A stretch of DNA of 64,000 nucleotides from Flavobacteriaceae bacterium (GTDB lineage Bacteria; Bacteroidota; Bacteroidia; Flavobacteriales; Flavobacteriaceae), in contig JAQWSN010000007.1 in assembly GCA_029243165.1 (NCBI GenBank), positions 1 to 64,000 of the forward strand, given 5' to 3'. The translations under genes and the position numbers were made by a program. The notes below the pieces were generated by a model. The model was not told the DNA's origin. It made no database searches and saw only the letters and a list, made by a program, of their open reading frames with translations. This document shows positions 47,819-59,223 of the stretch, piece by piece (the stretch's first letter is position 1; each line of letters begins with the position of its first letter).

Positions 47819-49339
47819 ATGCAAGAAAAGGTACTCATACTCGACTTTGGATCACAGTACACTCAATTGATAGCCCGTAGGGTTCGCGAGCTGTTTATTT
47901 ATTGTGAAATCCATCCTTACAACAATCCACCTAAAAATAGTTCTGAATTTAAAGCGGTCATTTTATCCGGTTCTCCTTTTTCAGTCAGAGCAGAAGACGC
48001 ACCACATCCCGAATTAGATGCTATTAAAGGAAAATTACCTCTATTGGGCGTTTGTTATGGTGCGCAATATTTGGCGCATTTCTTTGGAGGGCAAGTAAGT
48101 CCTTCAAACAAAAGAGAGTACGGTAGAGCCAATTTGTCTTACGTAAATTCAGAAGACCCTTTTTTTAAAGGTGTAGCAACAGGCAGTCAAGTTTGGATGA
48201 GTCATGCGGACACCATCTTGAATCTTCCTGAACAAGCAGAACGATTGGCCAGTACGTCTGATGTAGAAAATGCAGCCTACAAAATCAAAGGTGAACCTAC
48301 CTATGCCATTCAATTTCATCCGGAGGTTTACCATTCTACAGACGGAAAACAAGTTTTGGAAAACTTCTTGGTAGGGATCGCTGGAGTGAAACAAGACTGG
48401 ACACCAGACTCTTTTGTGGACATGACACTAGCTGACCTTAAAGAAAAAGTTGGAAAAGATCAAGTGATTCTTGGATTATCAGGAGGTGTTGATTCTTCAG
48501 TTGCCGCCATGCTGCTTCACAAGGCTATCGGGAAGCAACTCAATTGCATTTTTGTCAATAACGGTCTGCTGCGAAAAAATGAGTTTGATGAAGTTCTTGA
48601 GCAATACAAAGGGATGGGTTTGAATATCAAAGGAGTAGATGCTTCTGATCAATTTTTAGATGCTTTGGAGGGTGTTTCTGACCCTGAAACCAAACGAAAG
48701 ATCATAGGGAAAACTTTTATTGACGTTTTTGATGCAGAATCGCACCTTGTCGATGGGGTACGTTGGTTGGGTCAAGGAACAATTTATCCTGATGTTATTG
48801 AATCCATTTCCGTAAATGGTCCTTCAGCAACTATTAAATCGCATCACAATGTAGGAGGATTGCCCGATTTTATGAAATTGGATTTGGTAGAACCCCTTAG
48901 GATGTTATTTAAAGATGAAGTTAGAAGGGTAGGGAAGAGCATGGGCATGGAAGCTTCGCTTTTGGGAAGACATCCTTTTCCCGGTCCAGGATTAGCCATT
49001 CGGATTTTAGGAGAAATTACACGAGAAAAAGTTCGGATGCTTCAAGAAGTGGATGCAATCTTTATTCAAGGATTAAAAAAATGGGATCTTTACGATCAAA
49101 TCTGGCAAGCGGGTGCTATGTTTTTACCCATCAATAGTGTAGGCGTAATGGGAGACGAACGAACCTATGAAAACTGTGTTGCTCTTCGAGCTGTTCAGTC
49201 TACTGACGGGATGACGGCTGACTGGGTTGATTTGCCTTATGCATTCCTACAAAAAATGTCTAATGAGATTATCAATAATGTCAAAGGGGTCAATCGTGTG
49301 GTTTATGATATCAGTTCTAAACCGCCTGCCACCATTTAA
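47819..49339 (+). CDS. guaA: GMP synthase (glutamine-hydrolysing)
   Basis: A 506-residue enzyme that aminates XMP to GMP. The class I glutaminase domain has the nucleophile Cys79 (GVCYGAQ) and the HPE triad in FHPEVYHS. The ATP-pyrophosphatase domain has the P-loop [11 protein letters not shown] (about residue 222). The C-terminal dimerisation domain ends KPPATI. Complete. Its stop overlaps a possible start of the next gene by 1 nt. Confidence 0.96.
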   Translation: MQEKVLILDFGSQYTQLIARRVRELFIYCEIHPYNNPPKNSSEFKAVILSGSPFSVRAEDAPHPELDAIKGKLPLLGVCYGAQYLAHFFGGQVSPSNKREYGRANLSYVNSEDPFFKGVATGSQVWMSHADTILNLPEQAERLASTSDVENAAYKIKGEPTYAIQFHPEVYHSTDGKQVLENFLVGIAGVKQDWTPDSFVDMTLADLKEKVGKDQVILGLSGGVDSSVAAMLLHKAIGKQLNCIFVNNGLLRKNEFDEVLEQYKGMGLNIKGVDASDQFLDALEGVSDPETKRKIIGKTFIDVFDAESHLVDGVRWLGQGTIYPDVIESISVNGPSATIKSHHNVGGLPDFMKLDLVEPLRMLFKDEVRRVGKSMGMEASLLGRHPFPGPGLAIRILGEITREKVRMLQEVDAIFIQGLKKWDLYDQIWQAGAMFLPINSVGVMGDERTYENCVALRAVQSTDGMTADWVDLPYAFLQKMSNEIINNVKGVNRVVYDISSKPPATI

Positions 49340-49368
49340 TGGGAATAGTTTTTGATAAAGCCATATTT

Positions 49369-51126
49369 ATGATACCGTTTCGATCTTTTTTTATTCTTTG
49401 TTTTTTTATGCTCAGTGGCTTTTGGTCTTTTGCCCAAATCCCAGATTCCTTTATTACTCACAAAGTCAAACGTGGAGATACGGTCGAGAGTTTACTCGAG
49501 CAGTATGGAATTAATCAAAATCAGCTTCTCGAATACAATCCATCTGTTGAAAAACTTGGTTTAAGACGAAGAATGAATTTACGGATTCCAGTTTTTGAAC
49601 TAAAACAGGAAGCTACCCTTGAAAAAACCATCGAAACCCAAGAAGTTGATTCAGATTTCACATTTCATGTAGTTGCTCCCAAGGAGACAAAATGGCGTTT
49701 AGCTTATCAGTACAAAACGACTATTGAAATTTTAGATTCTCTTAATCCTCAGATCAAAGAAGGTTTAAAAATAGGGCAAGAAGTAAGAATTCCTTTGACC
49801 TTTGAACCGCAATTCATACCTGAAAAAGATTCCTTGTACAATTATTACAAAGTTCTTCCAAAGGAAGGATTTTATCGTATCGAAAAAAAATTAGGAGTCA
49901 ATCAAGCAACTTTAGACTCACTAAATCCAAATTTGAAAGAAACGGGACTTATTGCTGGAATGGTTTTGAAAATACCAGGAGCTCAAAGTGGTGATCTGAA
50001 AATAGAGAATGATCTATTGGTGGAACGTGTAAATTTAGCAGATTCAACCTTTCAAAAGAATGAAATTAAACTCGCTCTTTTGCTTCCATTTAAAGCAAAT
50101 GAGATTGAATTTGATTCTTTAGAGGATACTAAAAGACTCTTGCAAACAAGAAACCTCCATACTTTATCTCTAGATTTTTACACAGGAGTAATTTTTGCAG
50201 TAGAGCAGGCGAATAAAGGAGGACTATCAGTACATCTCAATACTTATGATACCGAGAATCGTTACTCCAGGCTGGATGAAATTGTTGACTCTCTCTCCAC
50301 TGAAAAACCTGACTTTGTAGTGGGCCCTCTTATTACAAATAACTTTGATTATGTTTCCAATAATAAAGTATTGGAAGAAATTCCCAAGATAGCTCCATTG
50401 TCATCTAACCCCGTGGTTTTTCGAAAAAATGTGTATCAATCGGTAACTCAAGTCGATGATTTTAGATCAAAGATGTTTTCCTTTCTTGAAAAAACAATTG
50501 ACACCACCCATCACGTAGTTATTGTGGCAGATTCTATGAATCGGATGATTGAAAGAAAATTGAAAGACAAATTTCCTTGGGCGATCACCTTGCGTCCAGA
50601 AAAAGGAGATTATATTTTACCCGAATTGGCGGATTCTTTGCTCATAGACTCACTTCCCAACAAAGTCATTCTTGAAACACAATCCTTTCCGTTGATTGCC
50701 AACGCACTTTCACAGTTTAATGCTCAAAATTCAGGAGAACGAGACGTTCAGGTTTTCACTACCTACCGAAGTAATGTTTACAATAATGAAAATTTGTCAC
50801 GTAAAGTTTTAGGAGGAATTCAATTTACCTATTCAGTAGGCTTCAAGCCACTAGACTACACCGCAAATTTAGCTTTCATTCAATCTTATGAAAGTCGTTT
50901 TGGGAAGCCTCCAAATAAGGAATCCATTCGAGGATACGATTTGGTAATGGATTTAGTACTTCGAACCGCAGTGGCTAGTGGAATCGAAAACTCCTTGACA
51001 TTGGGAGAAACTCAATACCGTTCCAATCGCTTTTTTTATCGTCCTGAAACAAACGGATCATTCCTCAATGCTGCACTTTTTCTTCTTCAGCACCGAGGAT
51101 ATGAAATTTTTGAAATAAAAGAATAA
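49369..51126 (+). CDS. LysM protein with periplasmic receptor-like domain
   Basis: A 585-residue exported protein. A signal peptide (MIPFRSFFILCFFMLSGFW) is followed by three LysM-like repeats of about 45 residues: HKVKRGDTVESLLEQYGI, FHVVAPKETKWRLAYQY and YYKVLPKEGFYRIEKKLG. LysM modules bind peptidoglycan. The remainder (about 230-585) resembles a type 1 periplasmic-binding (Leu/Ile/Val-receptor) fold. A start at 49339, overlapping guaA by 1 nt, is also possible. The gene is often next to guaA/pyrG in flavobacteria. Role unknown; maybe cell-wall sensing. Confidence 0.83.
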   Translation: MIPFRSFFILCFFMLSGFWSFAQIPDSFITHKVKRGDTVESLLEQYGINQNQLLEYNPSVEKLGLRRRMNLRIPVFELKQEATLEKTIETQEVDSDFTFHVVAPKETKWRLAYQYKTTIEILDSLNPQIKEGLKIGQEVRIPLTFEPQFIPEKDSLYNYYKVLPKEGFYRIEKKLGVNQATLDSLNPNLKETGLIAGMVLKIPGAQSGDLKIENDLLVERVNLADSTFQKNEIKLALLLPFKANEIEFDSLEDTKRLLQTRNLHTLSLDFYTGVIFAVEQANKGGLSVHLNTYDTENRYSRLDEIVDSLSTEKPDFVVGPLITNNFDYVSNNKVLEEIPKIAPLSSNPVVFRKNVYQSVTQVDDFRSKMFSFLEKTIDTTHHVVIVADSMNRMIERKLKDKFPWAITLRPEKGDYILPELADSLLIDSLPNKVILETQSFPLIANALSQFNAQNSGERDVQVFTTYRSNVYNNENLSRKVLGGIQFTYSVGFKPLDYTANLAFIQSYESRFGKPPNKESIRGYDLVMDLVLRTAVASGIENSLTLGETQYRSNRFFYRPETNGSFLNAALFLLQHRGYEIFEIKE

Positions 51127-51158
51127 CATGAGAAACCTAGAATTTCCCATTGATTTTG

Positions 51159-51166
51159 TAAATTTG
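51159..51166 (+). promoter_or_regulatory. -7 box of pyrG
   Basis: TAAATTTG, 30 nt before the pyrG ATG. The longer word TTTTGTAAATTTG here also occurs before recR. Confidence 0.5.
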
Positions 51167-51187
51167 AGTCCGGTAAGCGCGAACTAA

Positions 51188-52813
<1,626 letters not shown>

Positions 52814-52827
52814 GTAAGAAAAAAACT

Positions 52828-54666
52828 ATGGAAGAAAAAAAATTCGATCCTTACCAATTTATTGGATTCATTCTTATCGCCTTGATCCTGACTTGGATGC
52901 TTTATCGCAATGGACCAGCGGAAGAAGATGCAAATTCAGAAAGTGTGAAAACGGAACAAGTAGTTCCTCAAAACACTGAGTTGCAATCCGATCCAATTCA
53001 AAACGATTCTCTGATCCAGATTCAAAAAGTAGCTGCCTATGGAGATTTGGGAAGTCTTTTTGCGGCTTCTAGTCAATCTATGTTGAATATTGAGACGGAT
53101 CAAATGACTTTAGAAATGAATCCTAAAGGAGGACAGATTTCGAAGTTGACACTCAATAGCTACGAAAATTATGAGGATGCTCCACTTCCTCTGATTAGCG
53201 AAGGCAATACTGATTTTAATATTGAGTTAGCCACGTTAGATGGACGAGTTTTGAATACTAGAGATATGTATTTCACTGCCGTAACTAGAGACGGCGCAGA
53301 GGCCATTCAGGTTGAAATGAAAGCTGCATTAAATGCACAACAATACCTCTCTTTTTTGTACAATTTTCCTAAAAAGGGTCATCTGTTTTCTTTTTCAGTA
53401 AAAACAGTTGGTATGAGCTCATTATTGAACACCGCTCTTGCACCTAAGGTGACTTGGAAAACAGATGCTTTCCGAAATTCTAGAAGTATTGATTATGAAA
53501 ACCGTTACACTGAATTTACTTTTGGATATGAAGAAGATCGAGTAGATTATCTTTCGTTGAATGGAAATGATGAAGAAACCCGCCAAGGGATTCGATGGAT
53601 TTCGTATCGTCAACATTTTTTTAGCGCAATATTAATTCCTGATTCACCCATTGCTGAGGCCAAAATAACTTCATCTGATCGTTCTAGCGAAGCCGCATTA
53701 AACGAAAAATTCACTAAAACGTTTAGTACCACCTACGCTTTAAATTCAGGAGGGGATCTCAACACGAATTTGAAATTTTATTACGGACCTACGGATTACA
53801 AAACACTTAAACAATTGGAAGGTGATTTAGAAACTTCAATTCCTATGGGATGGGGGATTTTTGGTTGGATTAACCGAGTGATCTTTTTACCTCTTTTTGA
53901 ATTTTTATCCTCTTTCCTTTCTTACGGTATTGCCATCATAGTGATGACAATCATTGTCCGTTTGGCAATGTCGCCAGTGACCTACAAGTCCTACGTTTCA
54001 CAAATTAAAATGAAGGTTTTACGACCAGATATTGAGGTAATCAATGACAAATACAAAGACGATGCAGTAAAACGTCAGCAAGAAACCATGAGCTTGTATT
54101 CAAGAGCAGGGGCCAACCCTATGTCAGGTTGTGTACCCGCTTTGTTGCAGCTTCCTGTTTTTTATGCTTTATTTTCATTCTTTCCAGTAGCTTTTGTTTT
54201 GCGGGACAAATCTTTTTTATGGGCAGATGATTTATCGTCATATGATTCCATACTGGATTTGGGCTTTAATATTCCTTTCTATGGAGACCACATCAGTCTA
54301 TTTCCCATCTTAGCTTCTGTTGCTATTTTCTTTTACACACGTATGACTACGGGTCAGCAGCCCATGCCACAACAACCGGGTATGCCCAATATGAAGATCA
54401 TCATTTACCTAATGCCTCTAATGATGTTATTCTTCTTTAATAACTATGCGAGTGGTTTGAGTTTGTATTATTTTGTTTCCAATCTCTTGACGATCTTTTT
54501 AATGTTGGTTATCAAAAACTACATTGTTGATGATACTAAAATCCACGCAAAAATTGAGGAGAACAAAAAGAAACCTAAAAAGGCAGGAGGATTTTCTGCT
54601 CGACTTCAAAAAGCAATGGAGGAGGCTGAAAAACAAAAGAATGCTGGAAAAGGACGTAAAAAATAA
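52828..54666 (+). CDS. yidC: Membrane protein insertase YidC
   Basis: A 612-residue inner-membrane insertase of the long form. TM1 is at residues 7-26, followed by a periplasmic beta-domain (about 75-345). The conserved 5-TM core region includes IVMTIIVRLAMSPVTYKSY and NPMSGCVPALLQLPVFYALF. The C-terminus is Lys-rich and basic, which could touch the ribosome. The gene follows pyrG. Confidence 0.94.
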   Translation: MEEKKFDPYQFIGFILIALILTWMLYRNGPAEEDANSESVKTEQVVPQNTELQSDPIQNDSLIQIQKVAAYGDLGSLFAASSQSMLNIETDQMTLEMNPKGGQISKLTLNSYENYEDAPLPLISEGNTDFNIELATLDGRVLNTRDMYFTAVTRDGAEAIQVEMKAALNAQQYLSFLYNFPKKGHLFSFSVKTVGMSSLLNTALAPKVTWKTDAFRNSRSIDYENRYTEFTFGYEEDRVDYLSLNGNDEETRQGIRWISYRQHFFSAILIPDSPIAEAKITSSDRSSEAALNEKFTKTFSTTYALNSGGDLNTNLKFYYGPTDYKTLKQLEGDLETSIPMGWGIFGWINRVIFLPLFEFLSSFLSYGIAIIVMTIIVRLAMSPVTYKSYVSQIKMKVLRPDIEVINDKYKDDAVKRQQETMSLYSRAGANPMSGCVPALLQLPVFYALFSFFPVAFVLRDKSFLWADDLSSYDSILDLGFNIPFYGDHISLFPILASVAIFFYTRMTTGQQPMPQQPGMPNMKIIIYLMPLMMLFFFNNYASGLSLYYFVSNLLTIFLMLVIKNYIVDDTKIHAKIEENKKKPKKAGGFSARLQKAMEEAEKQKNAGKGRKK

Positions 54667-54681
54667 TTCCAACAGACTGCG

Positions 54682-54689
54682 TATCTTTG
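54682..54689 (+). promoter_or_regulatory. -7 box of mnmA
   Basis: TATCTTTG ends 4 nt before the mnmA ATG. It implies a transcript beginning at or next to the start codon. Confidence 0.5.
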
Positions 54690-54693
54690 CAAA

Positions 54694-55878
54694 ATGAAAA
54701 CCAAACGGGTAGTTGTAGGACTTTCTGGAGGAGTTGACTCTAGCGTGACGGCTTATTTGTTAAAACAGGCAGGTTATGAGGTGATTGGTTTGTTTATGAA
54801 AAACTGGCACGATGAATCTGTAACCCTCTCTAACGAATGTCCTTGGCTAGAAGATAGCAATGATGCTATGTTGGTTGCTGAAAAGCTAGGAATCCCTTTT
54901 CAAACAGTTGATTTAAGCAAAGAGTACAAAGAGCGTATTGTAGATTACATGTTTGACGAGTACGCCAAAGGAAGAACTCCAAATCCCGATGTATTGTGCA
55001 ACAGGGAAATCAAGTTTGATGTGTTTTTAAAAATCGCACTTTCACTTGGTGCAGACTATGTTGCCACTGGACATTACTGTCAAAAAAGTCATTTTACGGG
55101 TGCTAAGGGGAATGAAGTCCATCAATTGCTAGCAGGTGCAGATACGAATAAAGATCAGTCTTACTTTTTGTGCCAATTGACCCAAGAACAACTATCTAAA
55201 GTGCTTTTTCCCATTGGACATCTTCAGAAAGCTGAGGTTCGAGAAATTGCAGCAACTCAAAATTTAGTTACTGCAGATAAGAAAGACTCCCAAGGACTTT
55301 GTTTTATTGGAAAAGTAAGTTTACCCGACTTTTTACAACAACAACTCAAACCCAAAAAAGGAGAAATTATTGAAATTCCTTCTGATTTTGAAAGTTATCA
55401 GAGTTTTCAAAAAGTTACTAAAACTCTTCAATCACAGTCAAATAAATTACACTATTCTAGAGAAGATGGCACTCTGGTTGGAGAACATGATGGGGCTCAT
55501 TTTTTTACGGTGGGTCAAAGAAAAGGATTGAGAGTAGGAGGAATGGTTGAGCCATTATTTGTGATTGATACCGACGTAGAGAGTAATACAATATTTGTAG
55601 GTCAAGGAAAACAACATCCAGGCTTGTACCGAGAAGCACTCAAAATCAACACGGATGAAATTCACTGGGTAAGAAACGATTTAAGGATATCAAATGGAGA
55701 AACTTTGGAGGTTTTAGCCCGTATTCGTTACCGTCAACCCTTACAAAAGGCAACGCTTTACCAGACTGAAGAAGGAATGTATGTTTTGTTTGAAACCCCA
55801 CAATCTTCTATTACTTCAGGTCAGTTTGTAGCTTGGTACCTAGAAAATGAATTATTGGGGTCTGGAGTTATTAACTAG
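54694..55878 (+). CDS. mnmA: tRNA-specific 2-thiouridylase MnmA
   Basis: A 394-residue enzyme that thiolates U34 of tRNA-Lys, -Glu and -Gln. The ATP-pyrophosphatase P-loop is SGGVDSS (residues 11-17). The catalytic Cys are in [11 protein letters not shown] (about 107) and [10 protein letters not shown] (about 206). The beta-barrel C-terminal domain follows. It converges on the DUF255 gene, and both stop codons lie in CTAG at 55875-55878. Confidence 0.95.
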   Translation: MKTKRVVVGLSGGVDSSVTAYLLKQAGYEVIGLFMKNWHDESVTLSNECPWLEDSNDAMLVAEKLGIPFQTVDLSKEYKERIVDYMFDEYAKGRTPNPDVLCNREIKFDVFLKIALSLGADYVATGHYCQKSHFTGAKGNEVHQLLAGADTNKDQSYFLCQLTQEQLSKVLFPIGHLQKAEVREIAATQNLVTADKKDSQGLCFIGKVSLPDFLQQQLKPKKGEIIEIPSDFESYQSFQKVTKTLQSQSNKLHYSREDGTLVGEHDGAHFFTVGQRKGLRVGGMVEPLFVIDTDVESNTIFVGQGKQHPGLYREALKINTDEIHWVRNDLRISNGETLEVLARIRYRQPLQKATLYQTEEGMYVLFETPQSSITSGQFVAWYLENELLGSGVIN

Positions 55879-57974
55879 TTTTTAAGCTGATTCAATGCTT
55901 CAGCAACCGTTTTAACTGGTCGTAAGCAGACTTTTCCCTCACAAACATAGATCCAAGTTTCTTGATTCATAAAGCGATCTTTTAACAGGGGTAATTCACT
56001 TGCTTGCTCACTAATTTGAAAAAGAACATTGGGAAGGTAGTATTGTTGAAATTCCTGATTTCTTTTTTGTGCTTGAGGACCTACAATAACCACTTCTTTA
56101 AAGGAATAGGCTTTTTTGGCTATTAGCTGAGCCCACTGGCTGTAATCACTGCTTCTTCCTTGACTGAAAAAGGAGGCAATTCCGTCGAGCATTTTTTGAA
56201 CTTTGGTATTGTATTCTTCATTTTCCAATAGGTATCCTAAAGTCCATAAATTTTCAGCCATTAATGCGTTGGCAGAAGGAATTACATTATCGTCAAGAGA
56301 GATGATATCCGAAAACAGTACAGGATTTTCGGTAAATGTAAAAAAAGGATTTTCATTGTTTTTAAATTTTTCAATACTCTGTTTTGTGAGTTTTTGGGCC
56401 TGAGTCAAATAATCAATAGTACCCGTATTTTTGTACAAATCCAGAGCAGCCTTAATGGTAAAAGCATAATCTTCTAAGTTGGCTTCCATTTTTGCTTTAT
56501 TGGCTTGATACGTATGCATCAGTTTCCCCTTTACAATTAGATGATCTTGGATAAATGTGTAAGTCTGTTTTGCCTGATCAAGGTAGCTATTGTCTGTAAA
56601 GGCTTCGTAGGCACTAATTAGTCCTGACACCATTTGAGCATTCCAGGAAGTAATGATCTTATTATCGACTAAAGGAAACTCTCTGTTTTGTTTGATGGAT
56701 TCAAATTGTTTTTCCCAGGATCCCTTTTTTTGAATCAGTTCCTTTTTTGTGAGTTGGTATTTTTTAAGCAATAGATCAATATGATTCACTTTTCTCAAAT
56801 GGTAAAACGAATCCTCAAAAGGTTGGTCAAGATCTATCTGGTAGTATTCTTGTAAAAGGGATAATTCTTTTCCTGCAATCTTTTTAATTTCTTGTGAATC
56901 AAACACATAGTAACGTCCTTCGCCTTGGTTGTTGTCCGCATCAATGGCGGAGTAGAATCCCCCTTCATGATTTTTCATTCGTTTTTGAAGAAAATCAAAA
57001 GTATTGTAAACAGTCACTTTAAAAAGGGGACTTTTAAATTGTTTAAAAGCGTTAGAGTACAGGCTAAGAAGCTGAGCATTGTCGTACAGCATTTTTTCAA
57101 AATGAGGGATTTTCCATTGAGGATCAACCGTGTAGCGATAAAATCCACCCTCTAAGTGATCAACGATACCACTGTTAGCAATAGTTTCAAGGGTTTTCTC
57201 AAAATAGGTGCTGATTTTAGCATCTTGACTTAAATATTGGTACTGCTGTATGTAATTGAACTTTACTGGAGTAATGAATTTTTGCTTTTGTTTTTCGCCT
57301 CCGTAAACCGAATCCCAGTTACGAGACCAATTAGCCATTTCATTTTGTAAATGCTTTGGTTCAAAAGGAGGTACTTCTCGGGAATATTCAAATCGATTGA
57401 CTTCTTGTATTCCACTTTCTACTTTATCAGCAAAAGCATAGAGTTGTTTTTTGTCGTTTTCATACAACTTTTGAATTTTTCCCAATACTTCTAGCCATTG
57501 TTCTTTGGTGTGATAGGTTCCACCGTAAACAGGTCTTCCGTCGGGTAAACAAACTACATTCAAAGGCCACCCTCCGCGCCCTGTCATCATCTGGGTTGCG
57601 GTCATGTAAATTTGGTCAATCTCTGGATTTTCTTCTCGATCTACTTTGATACTAATAAAGTTAGTATTCATGTAGGCTGCCACTTCTTCATCTTCGAATG
57701 TTTCTTTTTCCATTACATGACACCAATGACAACTGGAATAGCCGATACTGACTACAATTAATTTTTTATCAAGGTTAAATTTTTGATAAAGTTCTTTTTC
57801 CCAGCGTTGCCAATGTATTGGGTTTTTTGCGTGTTGAATGAGGTAGGCACTGGTTTCAATATTTAAACGATTGGTATGCATGAAATGTTCCTGAGCAGAA
57901 GAAAAAAGAAAGCTATTTAAAAATATAAATATTGAATAATTTAAAAAGGTTGATTTGAGAGCGAAGGGGTACAA
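55875..57974 (-). CDS. DUF255 / YyaL-like thioredoxin-domain protein
   Basis: A 699-residue protein. The N-terminal thioredoxin-like domain (about 40-160) has a WCHWC-type site ([15 protein letters not shown]) and [13 protein letters not shown]. An (alpha/alpha)6 barrel like that of cellobiose epimerase/glucosaminidase follows ([24 protein letters not shown]). A signal peptide (about 10-28) precedes it if the TTG at 57974 is the start; an ATG at 57881 would give a cytoplasmic form. It is 16 nt downstream of the NHL gene and may be its last operon member. Function of the family is uncertain. Confidence 0.85.
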   Translation of the reverse strand: MYPFALKSTFLNYSIFIFLNSFLFSSAQEHFMHTNRLNIETSAYLIQHAKNPIHWQRWEKELYQKFNLDKKLIVVSIGYSSCHWCHVMEKETFEDEEVAAYMNTNFISIKVDREENPEIDQIYMTATQMMTGRGGWPLNVVCLPDGRPVYGGTYHTKEQWLEVLGKIQKLYENDKKQLYAFADKVESGIQEVNRFEYSREVPPFEPKHLQNEMANWSRNWDSVYGGEKQKQKFITPVKFNYIQQYQYLSQDAKISTYFEKTLETIANSGIVDHLEGGFYRYTVDPQWKIPHFEKMLYDNAQLLSLYSNAFKQFKSPLFKVTVYNTFDFLQKRMKNHEGGFYSAIDADNNQGEGRYYVFDSQEIKKIAGKELSLLQEYYQIDLDQPFEDSFYHLRKVNHIDLLLKKYQLTKKELIQKKGSWEKQFESIKQNREFPLVDNKIITSWNAQMVSGLISAYEAFTDNSYLDQAKQTYTFIQDHLIVKGKLMHTYQANKAKMEANLEDYAFTIKAALDLYKNTGTIDYLTQAQKLTKQSIEKFKNNENPFFTFTENPVLFSDIISLDDNVIPSANALMAENLWTLGYLLENEEYNTKVQKMLDGIASFFSQGRSSDYSQWAQLIAKKAYSFKEVVIVGPQAQKRNQEFQQYYLPNVLFQISEQASELPLLKDRFMNQETWIYVCEGKVCLRPVKTVAEALNQLKN

Positions 57975-57990
57975 AATTTTTCAAATTGTT

Positions 57991-59205
57991 TTAGTTTTCA
58001 AGTTTCCATTTTTGAATTCGGTTATTTTTTGCATCTGCTACTAAAATAAAATCATCGGTTTTGGAGATGATCTGGAACGGATGAGAAAATTGATTCGGGC
58101 CTGCGCCATCTTCATTTCCTCCTGCCACAATTTTGACAGCTTTAGATGCTAAATCGAATTCAACGACTTGTCTTTTTTGGTAGTCAGAAAGGTAAAGCCT
58201 ATTTTTTTCGTCAACACTTATGCCTGTAAAATAGTTGAAGCTTTCAAACTCCAGGGCATCTGCTGATAAAATTGTAATTCCCTCAGAAGCTCCAGGCGTC
58301 CACATCTGAACTCGGTGGTTGTAAGTATCTGCCACATAGAGATTCTTATTTTTATCCAGTACAATACCCATAGGATAGGACAATTGATTGGCTTTATTTC
58401 CTCTTCCGTTTCCACCAGCAACTACAACCCCTTTTTCGGCTTTAGGATCCCATCGTACCACTCTGTGGTTATCGATCTCAGAAACGTAGAGATAGCCGTC
58501 ATTGTCTAAGGCAATGCCGTAAGGAGTATCCAGCTGATTTAGTTCGTTTCCAGGACCATTGCCCCCAGCTACAGTTTCGCCTTCTTTAGCCCCTTGATAC
58601 CACTTTTGAATTCTGTGGTTTTCCGTGTCAGCAATGTACAAAGTACCCAGTGCATCAATAGCGATTTTCCCAGGTTCGTTAAGTTGATTGGAGTTCGATC
58701 CATAATCATTTCCTCCAGCGACTGTAATGCCATAGGTTGCTCCTTTGACCCATTTTTGAATTCGATGGTTGTGCATATCACTGACATAGAGGCTTTCTTC
58801 GTGGTCAAAGGCAATGCCTGTTGGATAATTAAATTGATCGATTCCATATCCTTTTCCTTTTCCACCTGCTAGAGTTCGAACAGTAAAGGTGTCTTTGACA
58901 AAAACTGCACGGATGTCATGGTCACCGTAAAAAATTATGTCTGTTGGATTACTCGAGCCACTGATGATCCCTTCCCAACGATCAAAGACCCATCCGTCAT
59001 TGGGCTTGGCATGAATGGTACGTACAGAATTGAATTTGTAAATTCCCTGATCCAGCGAAATATTTCCCCCTTCTTGAGGATAAATTTCTGTATTTAGTTT
59101 GAAAAAAAGTTCAGCGGTATCGGTATCCGATTGGCAATAATTGAATAAAATTAATGGGGCTAAAAGCATTATTCTTCTCAACATCTTCATAATCATTTGC
59201 ATCAA
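57991..59205 (-). CDS. NHL-repeat beta-propeller lipoprotein
   Basis: A 404-residue lipoprotein (lipobox ending Asn-Tyr-Cys24; start possibly at the ATG at 59190). Residues 33-95 resemble a divergent InlB B-repeat (NISLDQGIYKFNSVRTIHA, then FDRWEG). It is followed by about six NHL repeats, each with a G-I-A-h-D, LYVSD, N-H-R-h-Q-K-W pattern and a VAGGNG stretch. The repeats should form a six-bladed propeller for protein or ligand binding. Lipid-anchored in the envelope. It follows the FG-GAP gene by 18 nt. Confidence 0.87.
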   Translation of the reverse strand: MMQMIMKMLRRIMLLAPLILFNYCQSDTDTAELFFKLNTEIYPQEGGNISLDQGIYKFNSVRTIHAKPNDGWVFDRWEGIISGSSNPTDIIFYGDHDIRAVFVKDTFTVRTLAGGKGKGYGIDQFNYPTGIAFDHEESLYVSDMHNHRIQKWVKGATYGITVAGGNDYGSNSNQLNEPGKIAIDALGTLYIADTENHRIQKWYQGAKEGETVAGGNGPGNELNQLDTPYGIALDNDGYLYVSEIDNHRVVRWDPKAEKGVVVAGGNGRGNKANQLSYPMGIVLDKNKNLYVADTYNHRVQMWTPGASEGITILSADALEFESFNYFTGISVDEKNRLYLSDYQKRQVVEFDLASKAVKIVAGGNEDGAGPNQFSHPFQIISKTDDFILVADAKNNRIQKWKLEN

Positions 59206-59223
59206 TAACCCTTAAATATACAA

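Noticed and set aside
58218-58865. Alternative frames in the NHL gene
   Set aside because: Their repeats come from the NHL repeats in the real frame; shadow frames.
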